Positions 1 to 33,529 of a stretch of 64,000 nt of DNA are shown piece after piece. The stretch is from Megalobrama amblycephala (lineage: Eukaryota; Chordata; Actinopteri; Cypriniformes; Xenocyprididae). Position 1 is the stretch's first letter. Every line of letters begins with the position of its first letter. The stretch lies in the NCBI RefSeq assembly GCF_018812025.1, contig NC_063052.1, positions 22,077,968-22,141,967 of the forward strand. The letters are read 5' to 3'. Below the pieces are notes generated by a model. The model was not told the origin of the DNA. It made no database searches and saw nothing but the letters and a program-made list of their open reading frames with translations. The translations under genes were made by a program, and so were the position numbers.

Positions 1-475
1 ATGGATTACTTGTTTATCATATCAATCTTCATGTAAAAGCAATTATCAAATACATCCACTTCACTGGCAACCAAAAATGCGATCACGATATTTGCCTTTG
101 CGTATATACAGTAGATGCTGGACCACTACAAGAAGTGGGAGTTCAGCTGCTCTTTTTTTTTTCACTCCTCCCCTGACAGCAGCCGCCTACTATCATCTAC
201 ATTAAAGACAAGGCGTTTGGCATCTAAAATGATCCTAATGTTTCATCATATTGAGTCGACACAAATCCTTTTAAGAATGACAGGAATTTTTGTCAAGTCA
301 ACATGAAATCAAAAACGAATCCTATTTACTTTTTTAATGCACATTTCTTGTCTTATTGTGAATAATTTATTGGTGCATGTTAGGCAAAAGGGAAAAGAAA
401 AAAAAAAAAAAAATCAAGGTCCATCCTACTTTTCCACATTACACAATTCACATTGACTTTAATCCGAGTGCTTCA

Positions 476-3331
<2,856 letters not shown>

Positions 3332-3370
3332 GACTTCCTGACTATGATGTTTTCTTCATGCCTTCTTCTA
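3332..3370 (-). other. cnot3 5'UTR segment with acceptor site
   Basis: On the minus strand a pyrimidine-rich tract ending in TTTCAG (AG at 3372-3371) directly precedes 39 bases leading to the cnot3 ATG. The ATG exon therefore probably starts at 3370, and the gene has at least one further non-coding exon upstream. The CpG-rich segment near 7.6-8.1 kb is the best candidate location for it. This is inference from splice consensus; no transcript was available. Confidence 0.55.
3342..3359 (-). CDS. Short uORF (5 codons plus stop) in the cnot3 leader
   Basis: On the minus strand an ATG at 3359-3357 opens a five-codon frame (M-K-K-T-S) closed by TAG at 3344-3342, ten bases before the cnot3 start codon. 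It lies entirely in the inferred ATG exon, so any transcript using that acceptor carries it. Such a uORF could tune translation of cnot3, but translation of it is not shown by sequence alone. Confidence 0.4.
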   Translation of the reverse strand: MKKTS

Positions 3371-3499
3371 CTGAAAGAAATGGAAGAGAAAATGAGCACT
3401 GAGCACTTCATTCATGGTGCTTATGAAATCATCTGGCACAGCAGGGCTCCAGGCTAACATTTGAGAGCAGTTTTTGGGGAAATTAATAATATTATATGT

Positions 3500-4170
3500 T
3501 TATTTCTTGGAAATGCACATTTGACGGTAAAGCACTGAGCTCGGGTTCAGATGTAGATAACATTAACTTTTATTAACAACAGTAACATGCAAAAAAAAAA
3601 AAAAAAAAAAAACTATAATTTTAAAGAGAATAATGTAAATATTCTACTCATATTAAATGCACCATTTAGAGCTTTAAAGTGCTGTGAAAAGTGTGAAGCA
3701 CTTAAAAGTCCTTAAAGTCCTTTAATTTCACTCTCAAAAGGATGTACAAACCCTAAAATGAATAATGTAAAAACATTCGACTACTCCTGCCACAATACCA
3801 TGGTTACATTTACCATTACTACAATAAAAAAGCCTTCTAAAATTGTACTGGATAATTACACTCGATCTCCCAGAGCTGTGAAATAACAGTGTCACGTGAT
3901 CGAGATAGGCCCGCAAGTAAACCTGTTCTGAGCTTGTGCTGCACTGTCTATTTTTGGTCCGAGCTGATAAATGGTAAACGAGCTGATAAACGCAAGCGAA
4001 ACAAAGCAGAACAAAACTGCGCTACTAGTTTGAGCTGCGCGGTTTCATTCCGCTTTTGTTTCGTTTGCTGTTTGCAACAGAAAGCTACTCTTATCGGTTG
4101 GCCAATGTGGCCAAAATTTTGTCTGGAGCCCTCCATTGTCCCTTACCAAGGACTGGATTTGTAAGAAACA
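3500..4170. repeat. Degraded transposon fragment related to the interior of the 12.15-15.33 kb element
   Basis: This segment shares phrases with 13.4-15.2 kb: a poly-A run, CTGCCACAATACCATGGT followed by an AAAAAGCCTT stretch, and a GTGCTGC/AGCTGATAAA region. It looks like a diverged copy of the same family without intact ends. The short open frames here are not protein genes. Confidence 0.4.
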
Positions 4171-5778
4171 AGACACATTATAATGTGCTTCAAAGCTATA
4201 TGTCCAAATAAAGAGCACAAGCCTTTTAGATGGATGGCCTATTTTATAATTACATGTTTTTCCCTGAACTATTAGTGTAATCACTGTAATGGCACAGAGA
4301 CGTCATTACAAAAACACAAATCGAATCTTGTGGTTTCTGTAGGGAAGGCTGGACAGGTTTGGTGTGAATGCAAAAATGCAAATCTTTTTACCTTTAGTAA
4401 TTATGGGACCAGCTGTAAGACTGAACCCAGTGGTGTATTTTACTTGTCAATAAGCTGCAGTGAAAACCATACTTATTTTATATGTAAAGCACATCAAACA
4501 AAGTCTGTTTTTATTTGCCATTTGGGGCAGGGTTTTATGCTAATATGGTATTATTACACCATAATAATAAACCTGCATGGGAAAAAAAATTGTTAGATTT
4601 GATTAGATTAGACACAACTTTATTGTTTTTATCTAACCAGAAGTGCAAATAAGAATACGATTATAGATATAATATTATTATCGGTTGTATAAAAAAAATA
4701 CAGGGTTTTAGGTAGAGAATAATATAATAGCATGGCAGAAATGACTTAGTAATAAATAATAGTCTTCGGTGCAAGTTTTTGCAAATAGTTGTCAATGTCC
4801 AACCCATGTCATTGGATGAGATAAAATGTTGTCAATGTTTAGAGAGCGCCACAGAGCCACAGTGTTTACACTCTCTTTGGAAGTCAACCTATGAATTGCT
4901 TACAATTACAGAGTTGTTTCCGCACATTAAACTGGAATAAACAGGAGAAAATATTTTAACGCTGAATAAATGACACACTCCACCTTTTCACCTACACCAT
5001 CCAAAAAGCATTCTATGCAAATGTGCTACACATGTTGCTAATTTTAATAAAATAATACCTCCAACGCAAAGGGCAATTTGCCAGTTCTGCTTATCTACAT
5101 GAGACAACTAAGCCCTTATTATACTGGAGAGTTTGCCATAATTGTACAGATGTGTCTTCAAACATCTCCATAATAAAATAAAATCTGAACCATCGAGTTT
5201 AGATCCAGTTGCATTTGTATCAAGTAAATAGATATAGTAATAAATCATTTGTTTATCATTCGTGTAGACTGGCATATCTAGTCAAATATATATACTTGCA
5301 CACTCAAAGCATGCATTGGGATGCTCACAACAAGTATGCCGGTGTGAAACATAAAGAGGTGCGATCTTCTCAGCCTAAATTTAGAGAATGCATTAATCTA
5401 TTCTTCACACATCTCACATAGTAGAGACTTCCAATGATGCCGACATGTAATCCATGTTTATTAGATTCAGAAAGCTCAAGGATTTTGTTCAACACAAACA
5501 GTGTGTACTTAAAAAAAAAAAAAAAAAAAAAAGGTTCAATGGGGTTTTTGAAACAATTTTAAAGAACCCTTTATGCCAAAAGGAAAAGTGTCTCTAATAA
5601 TTGCAAAATATTTTCATGTTTAACAGGTTATTTCATTTTTTTTTTTATAGAGATAAAATATGTTTGAGTTGTTTAATACATAACATTTAATTAAAATTTA
5701 AAAAAAAATATTAAAAAATTATTATCAAACTAAATCCATTAAAAATGAACCAATGATGGGAACCCCTTAAGGTTCTAT
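4171..5778. other. Gene-free stretch upstream of the cnot3 ATG exon
   Basis: No exon, RNA gene or intact transposon was recognised. It contains A- and T-rich low complexity, including a poly-A run at about 5511-5532, and short simple repeats. It is probably the first intron of cnot3 if transcription starts near 7.7-8.0 kb. Confidence 0.4.
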
Positions 5779-6303
5779 AGGGCTTTTCACACTGTGCCTA
5801 CCGTGGGTTACTGTCGTTCTAAACACCGCTTTTAACCCTGGGTAAAGGAACGTTCACACTTGTAATTTAGATGAAGGGCTGGTACCGCTTTTTACCTGGG
5901 GTTATGAAACCCTGCTCTGGAGCAGGTTTAGCACAGCTTTTACACCACAAATATGCAAATAAGGAAGTCAACCCAGGGTTTAGGAATGTACAGTGTGAAA
6001 TATCAGTTTATAAATATTAAACTGGGTAAAGCAGTGTGAAACGTGAAGCAAGAAAGCCGTAGATTCCATTTACCTGGGGTTTACAATGACCCAGGGTTAA
6101 CTATTTCAAGTGTGAAAAACTGGAGCAGGGTTAGCACCGGTTTTGCGGTGTTAAGCCCGCATTGCGGGGCCAAACTTGTACAGTGTGAAATGACCCAAGT
6201 AAATTAATGAGCAGTGTGAAATGTGAAGCAAGATAACCTAGGATTCCGTTTACCCAGGGTTTAGAATGACCCAGGGTTAACTATTTCAAGTGTGAAAAGC
6301 CCT
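5779..6303. mobile_element. MITE with AGGGCTTTTCACACT ends
   Basis: The left end AGGGCTTTTCACACT is mirrored by AGTGTGAAAAGCCCT at the right end. The interior holds several imperfect inverted and tandem copies of a motif around CAGGGTTAACTATTTCAAGTG and CCTGGGTTTAG. It has no coding capacity and is about 525 bp long. Confidence 0.8.
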
Positions 6304-6639
6304 TATGAGTACACAATACTTGGAAACCTTTTTAAATTAAAGATCAATCAAGAAGCTGAGATTGCAAATTAAAGACCATATGAGGGTTGTTGCTTATGTT
6401 TCTTCAGTAAATAAAAAAAGTCCTGATGTAAAGGCACATGACAGCAAGAAGTATATTTTGAAGCCAACATGTATAAATGATTAAATAGCTTCTTTCTGCC
6501 CTTTCAAAGGCTTCTTTCTGCCCTTTTTTTTACATTATTCATCAGCATTTACACAAATCTTTTTGGTACTGCACTGCCAAGGCTAGCTACACAAGTTGTG
6601 GTAGTCTTTCTTATTATGATGAACAACTGTGTGAAACGG

Positions 6640-6890
6640 CTTCTCGAACAAGAAAAAATAATTTCCATTTGGAAATTGATTGATGTGATCTTATGTGAGT
6701 GACAGGTTGTCCCGTCCTCGCACCAGTAAACATCATCAGAGAAGAGATGTTATAAGATGAAAGGGAAGGGACAATGATTAAACAATGATAATAATAGTGC
6801 ACAGATAAATCATTTAATAATAAACATTGCAATATCCTTTTAAAAAAGAAATTGCCAATTTTGATTTAAAGGTGACTTTAACCTGCTTTT
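6640..6890. repeat. Fragment of the same MITE family as 24961-25300
   Basis: The segment around GTGAGTGACAGGTTGTCCCG and the following CAGTAAACA-CATCAG-GAAG-GATGT stretch matches the interior of the intact element at 24961-25300. Terminal inverted repeats are not clear here, so it is called a fragment. Confidence 0.5.
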
Positions 6891-7639
6891 GGTCATGGAC
6901 AGTAAAAAAAACCCATCTGATTTACTAGTCAAATACATTCTTGAAAGGTATAACACAAATTAGACAACACTGTCAGTACAAATATGCCAAATTAAATCAT
7001 AAAACAGCAGAAATCAAAATGAAGCATTCATTTTATCAGACAGATTTCTAACTACAGTGATCACCGTCCAAACACAGCTAGCTGAGCAAGATGCATCAGC
7101 TTCATTTCCCACAATGAAGACAGACATTATTTCATGCATCCATGCACTTCCATAATGACTAGTTATTACAAGTGTGACTGAAGCAGAAATCTAATAATGT
7201 ACAGAAACGTGTCATTCATTTAGCAGCAGTCCTGATCATCATTTAAAGTACAAACAGAGAAGATGACGGCTGCACGTCAATCATAATTCTCTGACACAGT
7301 CGCGCGCATCCATCGAGTTCTCGCAACAATGTAGCGCGTGCAAACACAACAGCTGGCAGTTCGCGAGCTGAGCCTCCATCAGATATGTTAACAGCTTAAA
7401 GTAAACCTAAACCCCCAGATCTCACAGTCCTGGTGATAACAGCTCATTCAGAGCAAGCTCGGTTTTAAATGGTACTAAATAATATTTCAGCAATATGAAA
7501 CCAGAGACTGCCACTGTCTTTCCATGCATGTGGCTTCTTTTATAAGCTCTTATCCAACTTAATTCGCATGAACACTACTTTTTCTACATGACGAGACAGT
7601 GATGCGATAATATTATCACTTTAGAGGAGTTAGAAAGCT

Positions 7640-8070
7640 CAATTCCAGCAAGCAGCTCGCGAGCCTGTAGTGAACGCGACCGGCTCGAGCTTTTTTTTTT
7701 TTTTCTGGCTGGGATACAAATTGGAAAGGGAAAAAAAAGCAGCACGTAATTGAAGTGACGCTCCCACGTTGTGAGGATGTTTTACCTGATTTTCCTGAGT
7801 TTCACTTTCCCTCTTAATATCCCCTTCAGTTCCGCCACAATTCCCCAACTTTTCACGCAATATTTTTATTTCCTATTATTTCTATTCGCCAAACAATCAC
7901 TTCTCGCATCAAAAATGGCCGCCAGGAACACCTCCTCCGCTGGTGCGCTGGAGGCTTGTGGCCCCGCCCACTATACAGCCATTGGGTGCAGGCCATCAGT
8001 TCTCGTCTCTCATTGGATAAAAGGAGCTGTCTATCTATTCGCAGTGCTTGACAGCTTCCGTGCATAGCGA
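7640..8070 (-). promoter_or_regulatory. Probable cnot3 promoter, CpG-rich
   Basis: In an AT-rich window this segment and the adjacent 7260-7400 stretch are locally CpG-rich. Read on the minus strand it has two CCAAT boxes (near 8016 and 7981), a GC box TGGGCGGGGCC (about 7961-7971) and then GGCGGCCATTTTTG, a YY1-like site (about 7913-7926). This order fits a promoter firing leftwards toward cnot3. It lies between cnot3 and the 3' end of u2af2, where no other gene was found. The start site and leader exon are inferred. Confidence 0.5.
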
Positions 8071-10270
8071 GTGATGGTTGGTGTATATGGAGAGGTTAAA
8101 GGTGTACCGGGATATCTTGAAATTGTCGTCTTACTGTGGTTTCTAGTAATAACTATTTTGTACAATAGTCGGAAGTTTCTAACAAAGCCAGTACTTTCTT
8201 TACTCACAGCAAGTTTTATAATCTAAGATGCTGCTGCTCATAATCAATGCAGTTATGATTGTCAAACAGCATGCTTGGGAAACAGATGGGATTTGGGATA
8301 TGAAAGCTCACGAGACTGGAAAAAAAAAAAAAAAAACAGTAAAATAATTTCTAAACATAGGCCATTTTTTTTAGACCTTTGATTAAGTATTATACACTTG
8401 TTATTACAAAGCAAGACTGTAAAGGTGATTTGAAATGACTGAAATAAGTTGAAGTAATAAATGACTTTTATTTTATTTAACCAGGAAGATCCCATTGAGA
8501 TACACTCTCTTCTACCAGGGAGTCCTGGCAATAAAAATAAAACTATATAGAAATAAACTTTAATTTTAGTTTAATATGAAAATTTAAATATTTTCAAAAA
8601 ATATTAATACTATAATAGTATATAAATACTTAAATAGCCTCTCTTCGAGTGCTTGAAAGAGTATTATTGATGGTTGAAATAAGACAAACCAATAACCTTT
8701 CTAAATGATATTTATATAGACAATCCAGTGCACTTTCATTTGCCAATGATTTACGATCTGCTGTTATCTTGAAATCATTTGAAAAAAAAGAACAACTTTC
8801 TCAAATAAGATGCCATTTGGTGTTTTTTTTAAATGCACAAGAGAAAAAAAAGCATCTTTAAAAACCATTCCATTTAAAGACTGTTGATTGTTGTAAAAGC
8901 ATTTTACTACTGTTTACATAAGAAAATCAAGACATTACCAAAAGTATTCAATGAACAGAGAATGAGATGGAAACACAGTATGATCAACCGACCAGCTGAC
9001 ATAAAAACACACAACAGGCCTATTCGTTTTTCTATCGACCATGAGTCTTACAGTGTTTGTTACCACACATCTCGATGTTCAAACCACAATGAACATAATT
9101 AGTCTAGATTTGAACTAAGCAACAGCATAAAAACTGGTTTAAATCAGAACACACCCATAGAAAAGTGTTTGCAGCATGTTGCTGCACGGCAGTGATAAAG
9201 TCTTTAACTTGACATAGAGAAAGAGAGGGAGAAATAAGTGATTAACTTTGGTTTGGATTCACAAAAGACTTCATAAAACCAGTTCAACACAACTATCAGT
9301 CCATCCACGGCATCGCGATACATCCCAGTTCAATTTGATTTTCTGTAACAAAAGCTAAGACTGATGAAGCAATGACTTTTACAACCAAATAGTCCTTAAA
9401 TGAGAAACATTCGGAAATCTGTCATTGATTATAGACACTTGCGGCACATGAATGTATCATTTCAATCTACTGATTTCAGGTATTAGCATTTGTAGCACTA
9501 AAGGTGTTCCTTATACTATTTTAATAAATCAGTAGATATACAAGCCTGATAGTTGTGCTGTAATAAGCAATAAGCAACATAAAAATATTCAAAATAAGTC
9601 AACTAGATGTGCAGAGGGAATAAAGATGTATATCCAGCCATGAATATGAAGAAAATACCAGTTCTGTTTAGACGCTAGCCATCTGATCAGCCACAAAGTA
9701 CAAAAATGCTACATACTGCTTCTTAAAGAAGCATGCGGCGTCTCTCAAAACAATGACAACCAGACGGACAGATTGACAACTGATCATACTTCCAAGAGTT
9801 TTATTATCAAAAGTGGCCTATTATACTGAGAAAAAAAAAAAAAAAAGACATCACACATACAGAAACAGAAAAGGTGCCACATCGGACAAATGTCATCACC
9901 GTCTAATCGGTTGGTGATATGTATGGAAGAGACCAAGTAAGTGTAAGAACAAAGCAGACAAAACCAAGATCTAATACCTGGAGATATGAACTGCAAAAAG
10001 CTACAAAATGGGAGGGAGATGTGGTGAGCTGGCCAACAGAGAAGATAAATGACTTCTGAGAAGGATCTGTCAGGTGGATACAACTCGAAGAATAAAAAGA
10101 GATAAAAACAAGGTAAGGGACCGAAAGATGACGTCTTAATTTGAATTACCCGCCGATTCTGAACAAATCTCCGCATTCGGTTGGGTATCTATAGTTCTTT
10201 CATCTTCTCTGATGGTCAACAATCACGATTTTTATATCATTTGTTTCAGTGTACAATTAAAAAATAGTAA
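8071..10270. other. Intergenic stretch between the cnot3 promoter and the u2af2 3' end
   Basis: No protein exon or RNA gene was recognised. An element at about 8465-8530 resembles the TTTATTTAACCAGGAAG...GGGAGTCCTGGC unit common in fish repeats. Poly-A/T runs occur at about 8320-8336 and 9830-9846. Part of the right side (to about 9790) may be a longer u2af2 3'UTR using a more distal poly-A signal. Confidence 0.4.
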
Positions 10271-10274
10271 CAAT

Positions 10275-10280
10275 TTTATT
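10275..10280 (-). terminator. Candidate u2af2 polyadenylation signal (AATAAA)
   Basis: On the minus strand AATAAA lies about 290 bases after the u2af2 stop codon. Another AATAAA-like site occurs near 9796. Which is used cannot be decided from sequence. Confidence 0.4.
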
Positions 10281-10565
10281 AACAGAATAAGTATAATCAG
10301 TATAACAGAATATCTCCTGCTAATATTCTTAAAATACAAACAAAAGCAAAAACCCTCCCATAATTGCTCACAAATCATCTTTTAATTTAAGCCTCAAAAC
10401 AAAACAAAAAAACAACAACATTCACTTTTGGCTTTTTTAAGCATTTAAAAAAAGAAAAGAAAAAAAAAGATGTTCCCCCTTTGTCATCTCTGCCTCAATT
10501 TCTCTCTTTTTACGAGTTATTATCACAAAGCTGCTACTCCATCCCATTTATCTTGCTCTCTTCCT

Positions 10566-25629
<15,064 letters not shown>

Positions 25630-26080
25630 CCTGGTGTTTTGATCTAACCCAGACTCTGAAACTTCGGTTAACACGCTCTTTCGTTTATAGTCACACGCAA
25701 TTTCACGGTACGGACTACAAAAATACAGATGTTTTAAAATGTTACACCAGCATACAGAGTTTTGCAAAATGCACGCAAAATGTGAAGAGATACAAATACA
25801 CGCTTTGCTTCAGAGAGCTGTTAGCTGCTAATGCTAACTCGAACCGCCGCAGGATAACAATGAAAGGCTCGCGTCGGCAATACAGATGATTAAACCCCTT
25901 AAATACGAAGATTTGCTTTTTAGATAATCTCCCTGATAGTCAAATGTTGTAAATTGTCATTATTAACAGTGTTGAAGTCTATCCGTCTCGACCAAAGAAG
26001 CTAACCGCTCATTCCGCGTTGGCGGATGCTGAACGTTTCTTCACAGCCGCAAAAGTCACTCTGAACAAGGGCGGTGAAGG
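25630..26080 (-). promoter_or_regulatory. Probable u2af2 leader and promoter region
   Basis: This is the segment upstream of the u2af2 ATG. It is locally richer in CpG (for example CGAACCGCCGCAGG near 25840 and CATTCCGCGTTGGCGGATG near 26010) than its AT-rich surroundings. No other gene lies between it and the ccdc106 3' end. The start site is not defined by the sequence. Confidence 0.45.
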
Positions 26081-26910
26081 TGTGCGCCCCTACAGGCCTG
26101 GGGGATGAGTTTTCCCCATCAGTCCTTTGCATTTTAGCTTTGATTATCTTAGATTAGACGTGTAATGTAATGTTAGAAATGACTATAAGATGCGCTCTTC
26201 CATACAATAAGATGTTTAATAACAGCAGGGTACAGTTTTGAAATGGAGTCATAATACAAAAGAAAAAAAAGTTAATCACAACAAAAATGCCATTTAAGAC
26301 AATAAACCGATGTTGCAAAGTATAAACACTGTTTTAGCATATTTAATATTATAAAGGCACGCCAAAGGAGGATTATGAACTAGTAAACAGAGACAACAAG
26401 TTCTATGAACAAGACATTTTCTCATAAATTATATTTTAAATCAATAACCAATCTTTAATATTCATGGTTAGCTTTGTAATCTCCCGAGTACGACTAGTAC
26501 CCAAAAGTGTACACAATTGCACAAATGTAAACAATGTTTGTTATCAAATACCTTGTTTTATATACATAATCATCTTTCCACTTTTGTCAATTACAAATAT
26601 ATATATAAAAAAAAAAATGTTTTTTTTTTTTATGCTAAAAATTGTGTAGTCATTTTAACAAGGCATCAATACACTGCTGCCCTAGCGATTTCAAAGGCTT
26701 ACAGATGTTGAACACAGCATAACTACTATTCTTTGTTTTGTTTTTGGGTTTCTCATCACTAGGTTATGTATGAAAAAAAGCACACATATTAAAGAATAAT
26801 GTGCTCCTTTATCATTAGATAGCAAACATTTTAGTTAGGAAAAGTTTAGAAATAAAGTCTGAAGATGATTTTTTTTTTTTTTTTCTCCAAGATGGTAGCA
26901 AGCTGAGAAC

Positions 26911-26916
26911 TTTATT
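26911..26916 (-). terminator. Candidate ccdc106 polyadenylation signal (AATAAA)
   Basis: On the minus strand AATAAA follows the ccdc106 stop codon by about 560 bases. This would leave the ccdc106 transcript ending roughly 0.8 kb before the presumed u2af2 promoter. Confidence 0.35.
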
Positions 26917-27474
26917 TTTATACATTAGTCTTTACTCATATTGACTCATATTGTCCAAATGTGATCACAAGGGTCGGGATGCTAAAGAGAAGAGGTACCT
27001 TATGTGATCCCCAACTTATATACTCAAACAAGACAAAGTCCTTTACATTTAAGGAGTGTGATTTCCAAACTTTACATATATAAAGAAAATTAAGCATATA
27101 TACAAAATAAAGACAGGCAAATACAGTGGCTGACTTTTACCTCACAAGTGTCACGTTTAATTTTTTTTACCAAAAACCTTTTTCTCTTAAATTTCCAAAA
27201 CTGTACAGTATTTGTCCAAATTCAATACTGTCAATCTACACACTTTAACTGAATAATTACCATCATTAACTGGCACAGAGTTGGGTTTTTCACTCCAAAT
27301 GTGTGTAGATCTAGAATTGAGGTAGGGGGAGAAAAGAAAAAAGAAAAAGAGAGAGAAAGAGGAAAAAATAAACAGTCCATAAAAGTTCAGTGAATGGACT
27401 CCATCGTGTCCAAACCACTGTCTCAACACCTCTGGCTCCTCCTTCCCCCAAAAAGGAATACTTTTGTTGGAAAT

Positions 27475-30979
<3,505 letters not shown>

Positions 30980-31850
30980 GATTCCGGTTACATGGATATG
31001 GCTGATACATTCACAAAACTACAACCAAACATAAACTCTCTCAAAAACACGAATCCTATTGTTCTCAAAAATCGATACTAAACTTTTCAAAAGAGCAAAA
31101 ATGCATGACACAGCGGCAATTAATAACAACCATGGACTACTAAGTAGTTAATTAGGCATTAACGTTAACAAGTAGTTAATTAAACATTAGTTAATTTGCT
31201 TGTGTCTCTCTCTCGTCCTGTCAAACAGGGCAACGGATGACTGTTTCACATATTACATGTTTCTGCTAATAAAGAAGGCGTGCAAGTATATTTAAATTAG
31301 TTTTGGATATATTAATTCGCATAAATTAGTTCTACTAAATTATATGATACACTTGGTGCATATGGGGGTTAATAAACTTGTGTACTTACAAACGCAACTT
31401 CAAGGACCTCGTTTGCTAAGCGTCCGCCTGTTGATTGGCTCTTGTTTGTTGTTGTGAGTCTGTGTCGATAGTGTCATCATGAGGATTGACTGACTGAACG
31501 AGAGTCTGTGGAGTGAGATTATCCGAGTCATTTAGAAATCATAAATCGTGTAGGGCGCGGTGAAACTCTACGTACTACAAGCATATGGCATATCCCAGAT
31601 TTTTTACAAATAGCATAAAGCACACGCAGAACGTTAACCTAATTGTGTCCCATATAATTTAAACTAAAAATGTAGTATTTTAATTAGTGTAGTGAATTAG
31701 GCGATTCAAACAGTCTATTAATGCAAATAGATAGACTTTTCAGGATTCAGTTGATTATTTTGATTCAAAACAATAAAGATACAATTATGGAAGCTCGTTT
31801 CTGCCGCGGAATACAATTTATTGATAATTTAAGATAATTGTTACTTTTTA
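30980..31850. promoter_or_regulatory. Divergent region between ccdc106 and tmem238-like, with probable ccdc106 promoter
   Basis: There is no coding exon here. A CCAAT box in minus orientation (AGCCAAT, near 31433-31439) and a few CpGs (CTAAGCGTCCGCC near 31417) lie about 450 bases upstream of the ccdc106 ATG. This fits its promoter, but the start site is not defined. Confidence 0.35.
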
Positions 31851-32775
31851 TCTCGCAGTTCTGACTTTTTTCTCAAAAATGCGATTGAGTTATAAAGTCA
31901 TAATTATGTGATATAAACTCGAATTGCGTGATATAAATTCGAATTGATATAAAGTCAGAATGCGTGATATAAAGTCAGAATGTGTGATATAAATTCGAAT
32001 TGCGTGATATAAAGTCAGAATGCGTGATATAAAGTCAGAATTGCGTGATATAAATTCGAATTGCGTGATATAAAGTCAAAACTGCATGATATAAAGTCAG
32101 AATTGCGTGATATAAAGTCAGAATACGTGATATAAAGTCAGAATTGCGTGATATAAATTCGAATTGCGTGATATAAAGTCAAAACTGCATGATATAAAGT
32201 CAGAATTGCGTGATATAAAGTCAGAATACGTGATATAAAGTCAGAATGTGTGATATAAATTCGAATTGCGTGATATAAAGTCAGAATGCGTGATATAAAG
32301 TCAGAATTGCGTGATATAAACTCGAATTGCGTGATGTAAATTCGAATTGCGTGATATAAAGTCAGAATGCGTGATATAAAGTCAGAATGTGTGATATAAA
32401 TTAGAATTGTGTGATATAAAGTCAGAATGCGTGATATAAAGTCAGAATTGCGTGGTATAAAGTCAGAATGCGTGATATAAAGTCAGAATTGCGTGGTATA
32501 AAGTCAGAATGCGTGATATAAAGTCAGAATTGCGTGATATAAACTCGAATTGCGTGATATAAATTCGAATTGCGTGATATAAAGTCAGAATTGCGTGATA
32601 TAAAGTCAGAATGCGTGATATAAACTCGAATTGCGTGATATAAAGTCAGAATATGCGTGATATAAAGTCAGAATTGCATGATTTAAAGTCAGAATTGCGT
32701 GATATAAAGTCAGAATGCGTGATATAAAGTCAGAATGCGTGATATAAAGTCGCAATTGAGAGTTATAACTTCAGA
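31850..32775. repeat. Minisatellite, 20-21-bp unit around GCGTGATATAAAGTCAGAAT
   Basis: About 45 tandem copies of a 19-21-base unit (TGCGTGATATAAAGTCAGAAT and variants ending AAATTCGAAT, AAACTCGAAT or AAAGTCAAAAC) fill this stretch. A block of about five units containing the rare GTCAAAACTGCATGATATAA variant occurs twice in succession (about 32040-32145 and 32150-32255), showing block duplication. A diverged relative lies at 47935-48245. No frame stays open through the array. Confidence 0.95.
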
Positions 32776-33529
32776 ATTTTTGTTAGTTATATAATTAGTT
32801 ATTGTTTATTTGTAAAGGTAGTTAACGTCAATTATTGTTAGTTACTGTAAATTCATAATACATAAAAAGGGGATCTCCATCAAACAGTGCAAGAAGTCCT
32901 TGTTTTATTTTGTTTAATTCCTGATGTGATGACAGCGTAATAACTGTTTTAGTTTGAAAGGGCCGATTCCGGTGGTGTCAAATATCAACATGGGAGGGTC
33001 CGGAAGCAGCTTCAAACAGGTAGACTGTAGTCCATACCTGACTCAACCACACCTGAAAAGCGATGAAATATTTAATATTCGTGAAGTAAAGATACCGAGA
33101 ATCAAGGTCAGTTTATTGAATAATACATCTGAGGTCGATGAACGTTGTTTGTTTAATGTTTTTGAGTAGATAAGATTGTCTGTTGTATGAGTGTTGATCG
33201 CACATGTTTTTTCCTGGAACAGATAATAATGGACGAAAGTGCAGTGTGTTATGTTGCTTTAAAGTTTAGACGTGCTTCACATGTCACATGTTTTTTGCTT
33301 CATGACCCAGATTTTACTCTGTCTAGGCATCAAGTGGCCAAAAAGATGAACAAAATTGTACACAGTGTATCTGGCTTCATTTTGCTTAGTGTTTTATCCT
33401 CTTATTATGTGCTGTGTGCAATTTTACACTGTTATTAGGCTATATATTATACTGTGTTCATAAATGCATTCATTTATATATGGTATAGCAATATTTAGGC
33501 CTACTGTATATTTGTCTCCAACAGTTACC

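Noticed and set aside
3889..4164. 91-codon plus-strand frame
   Set aside because: It lies in a degraded transposon segment similar to the interior of the 12.15-15.33 kb element and has no protein similarity.
7771..8067. 98-codon plus-strand frame in the CpG-rich promoter region
   Set aside because: It is unrelated to any family I know and lies over CCAAT and GC boxes. It is more likely open by chance in GC-richer DNA.
31850..32775. CRISPR-like array
   Set aside because: Repeats are contiguous 19-21-base units with no unique spacers, and the genome is vertebrate. It is a minisatellite.
32954..33169. 71-codon frame (MKGPIPVV...) upstream of tmem238-like as an extra coding exon
   Set aside because: No recognisable domain or family and no clear splice partner in frame. 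It may overlap a leader exon of the tmem238-like gene, but coding is not supported.
33464..33529. Upstream in-frame ATG of the tmem238-like gene
   Set aside because: It lies before a good acceptor site (AG at 33523-33524), and the added residues do not resemble the family. The ATG at 33530 in an ACCATGG context is preferred.
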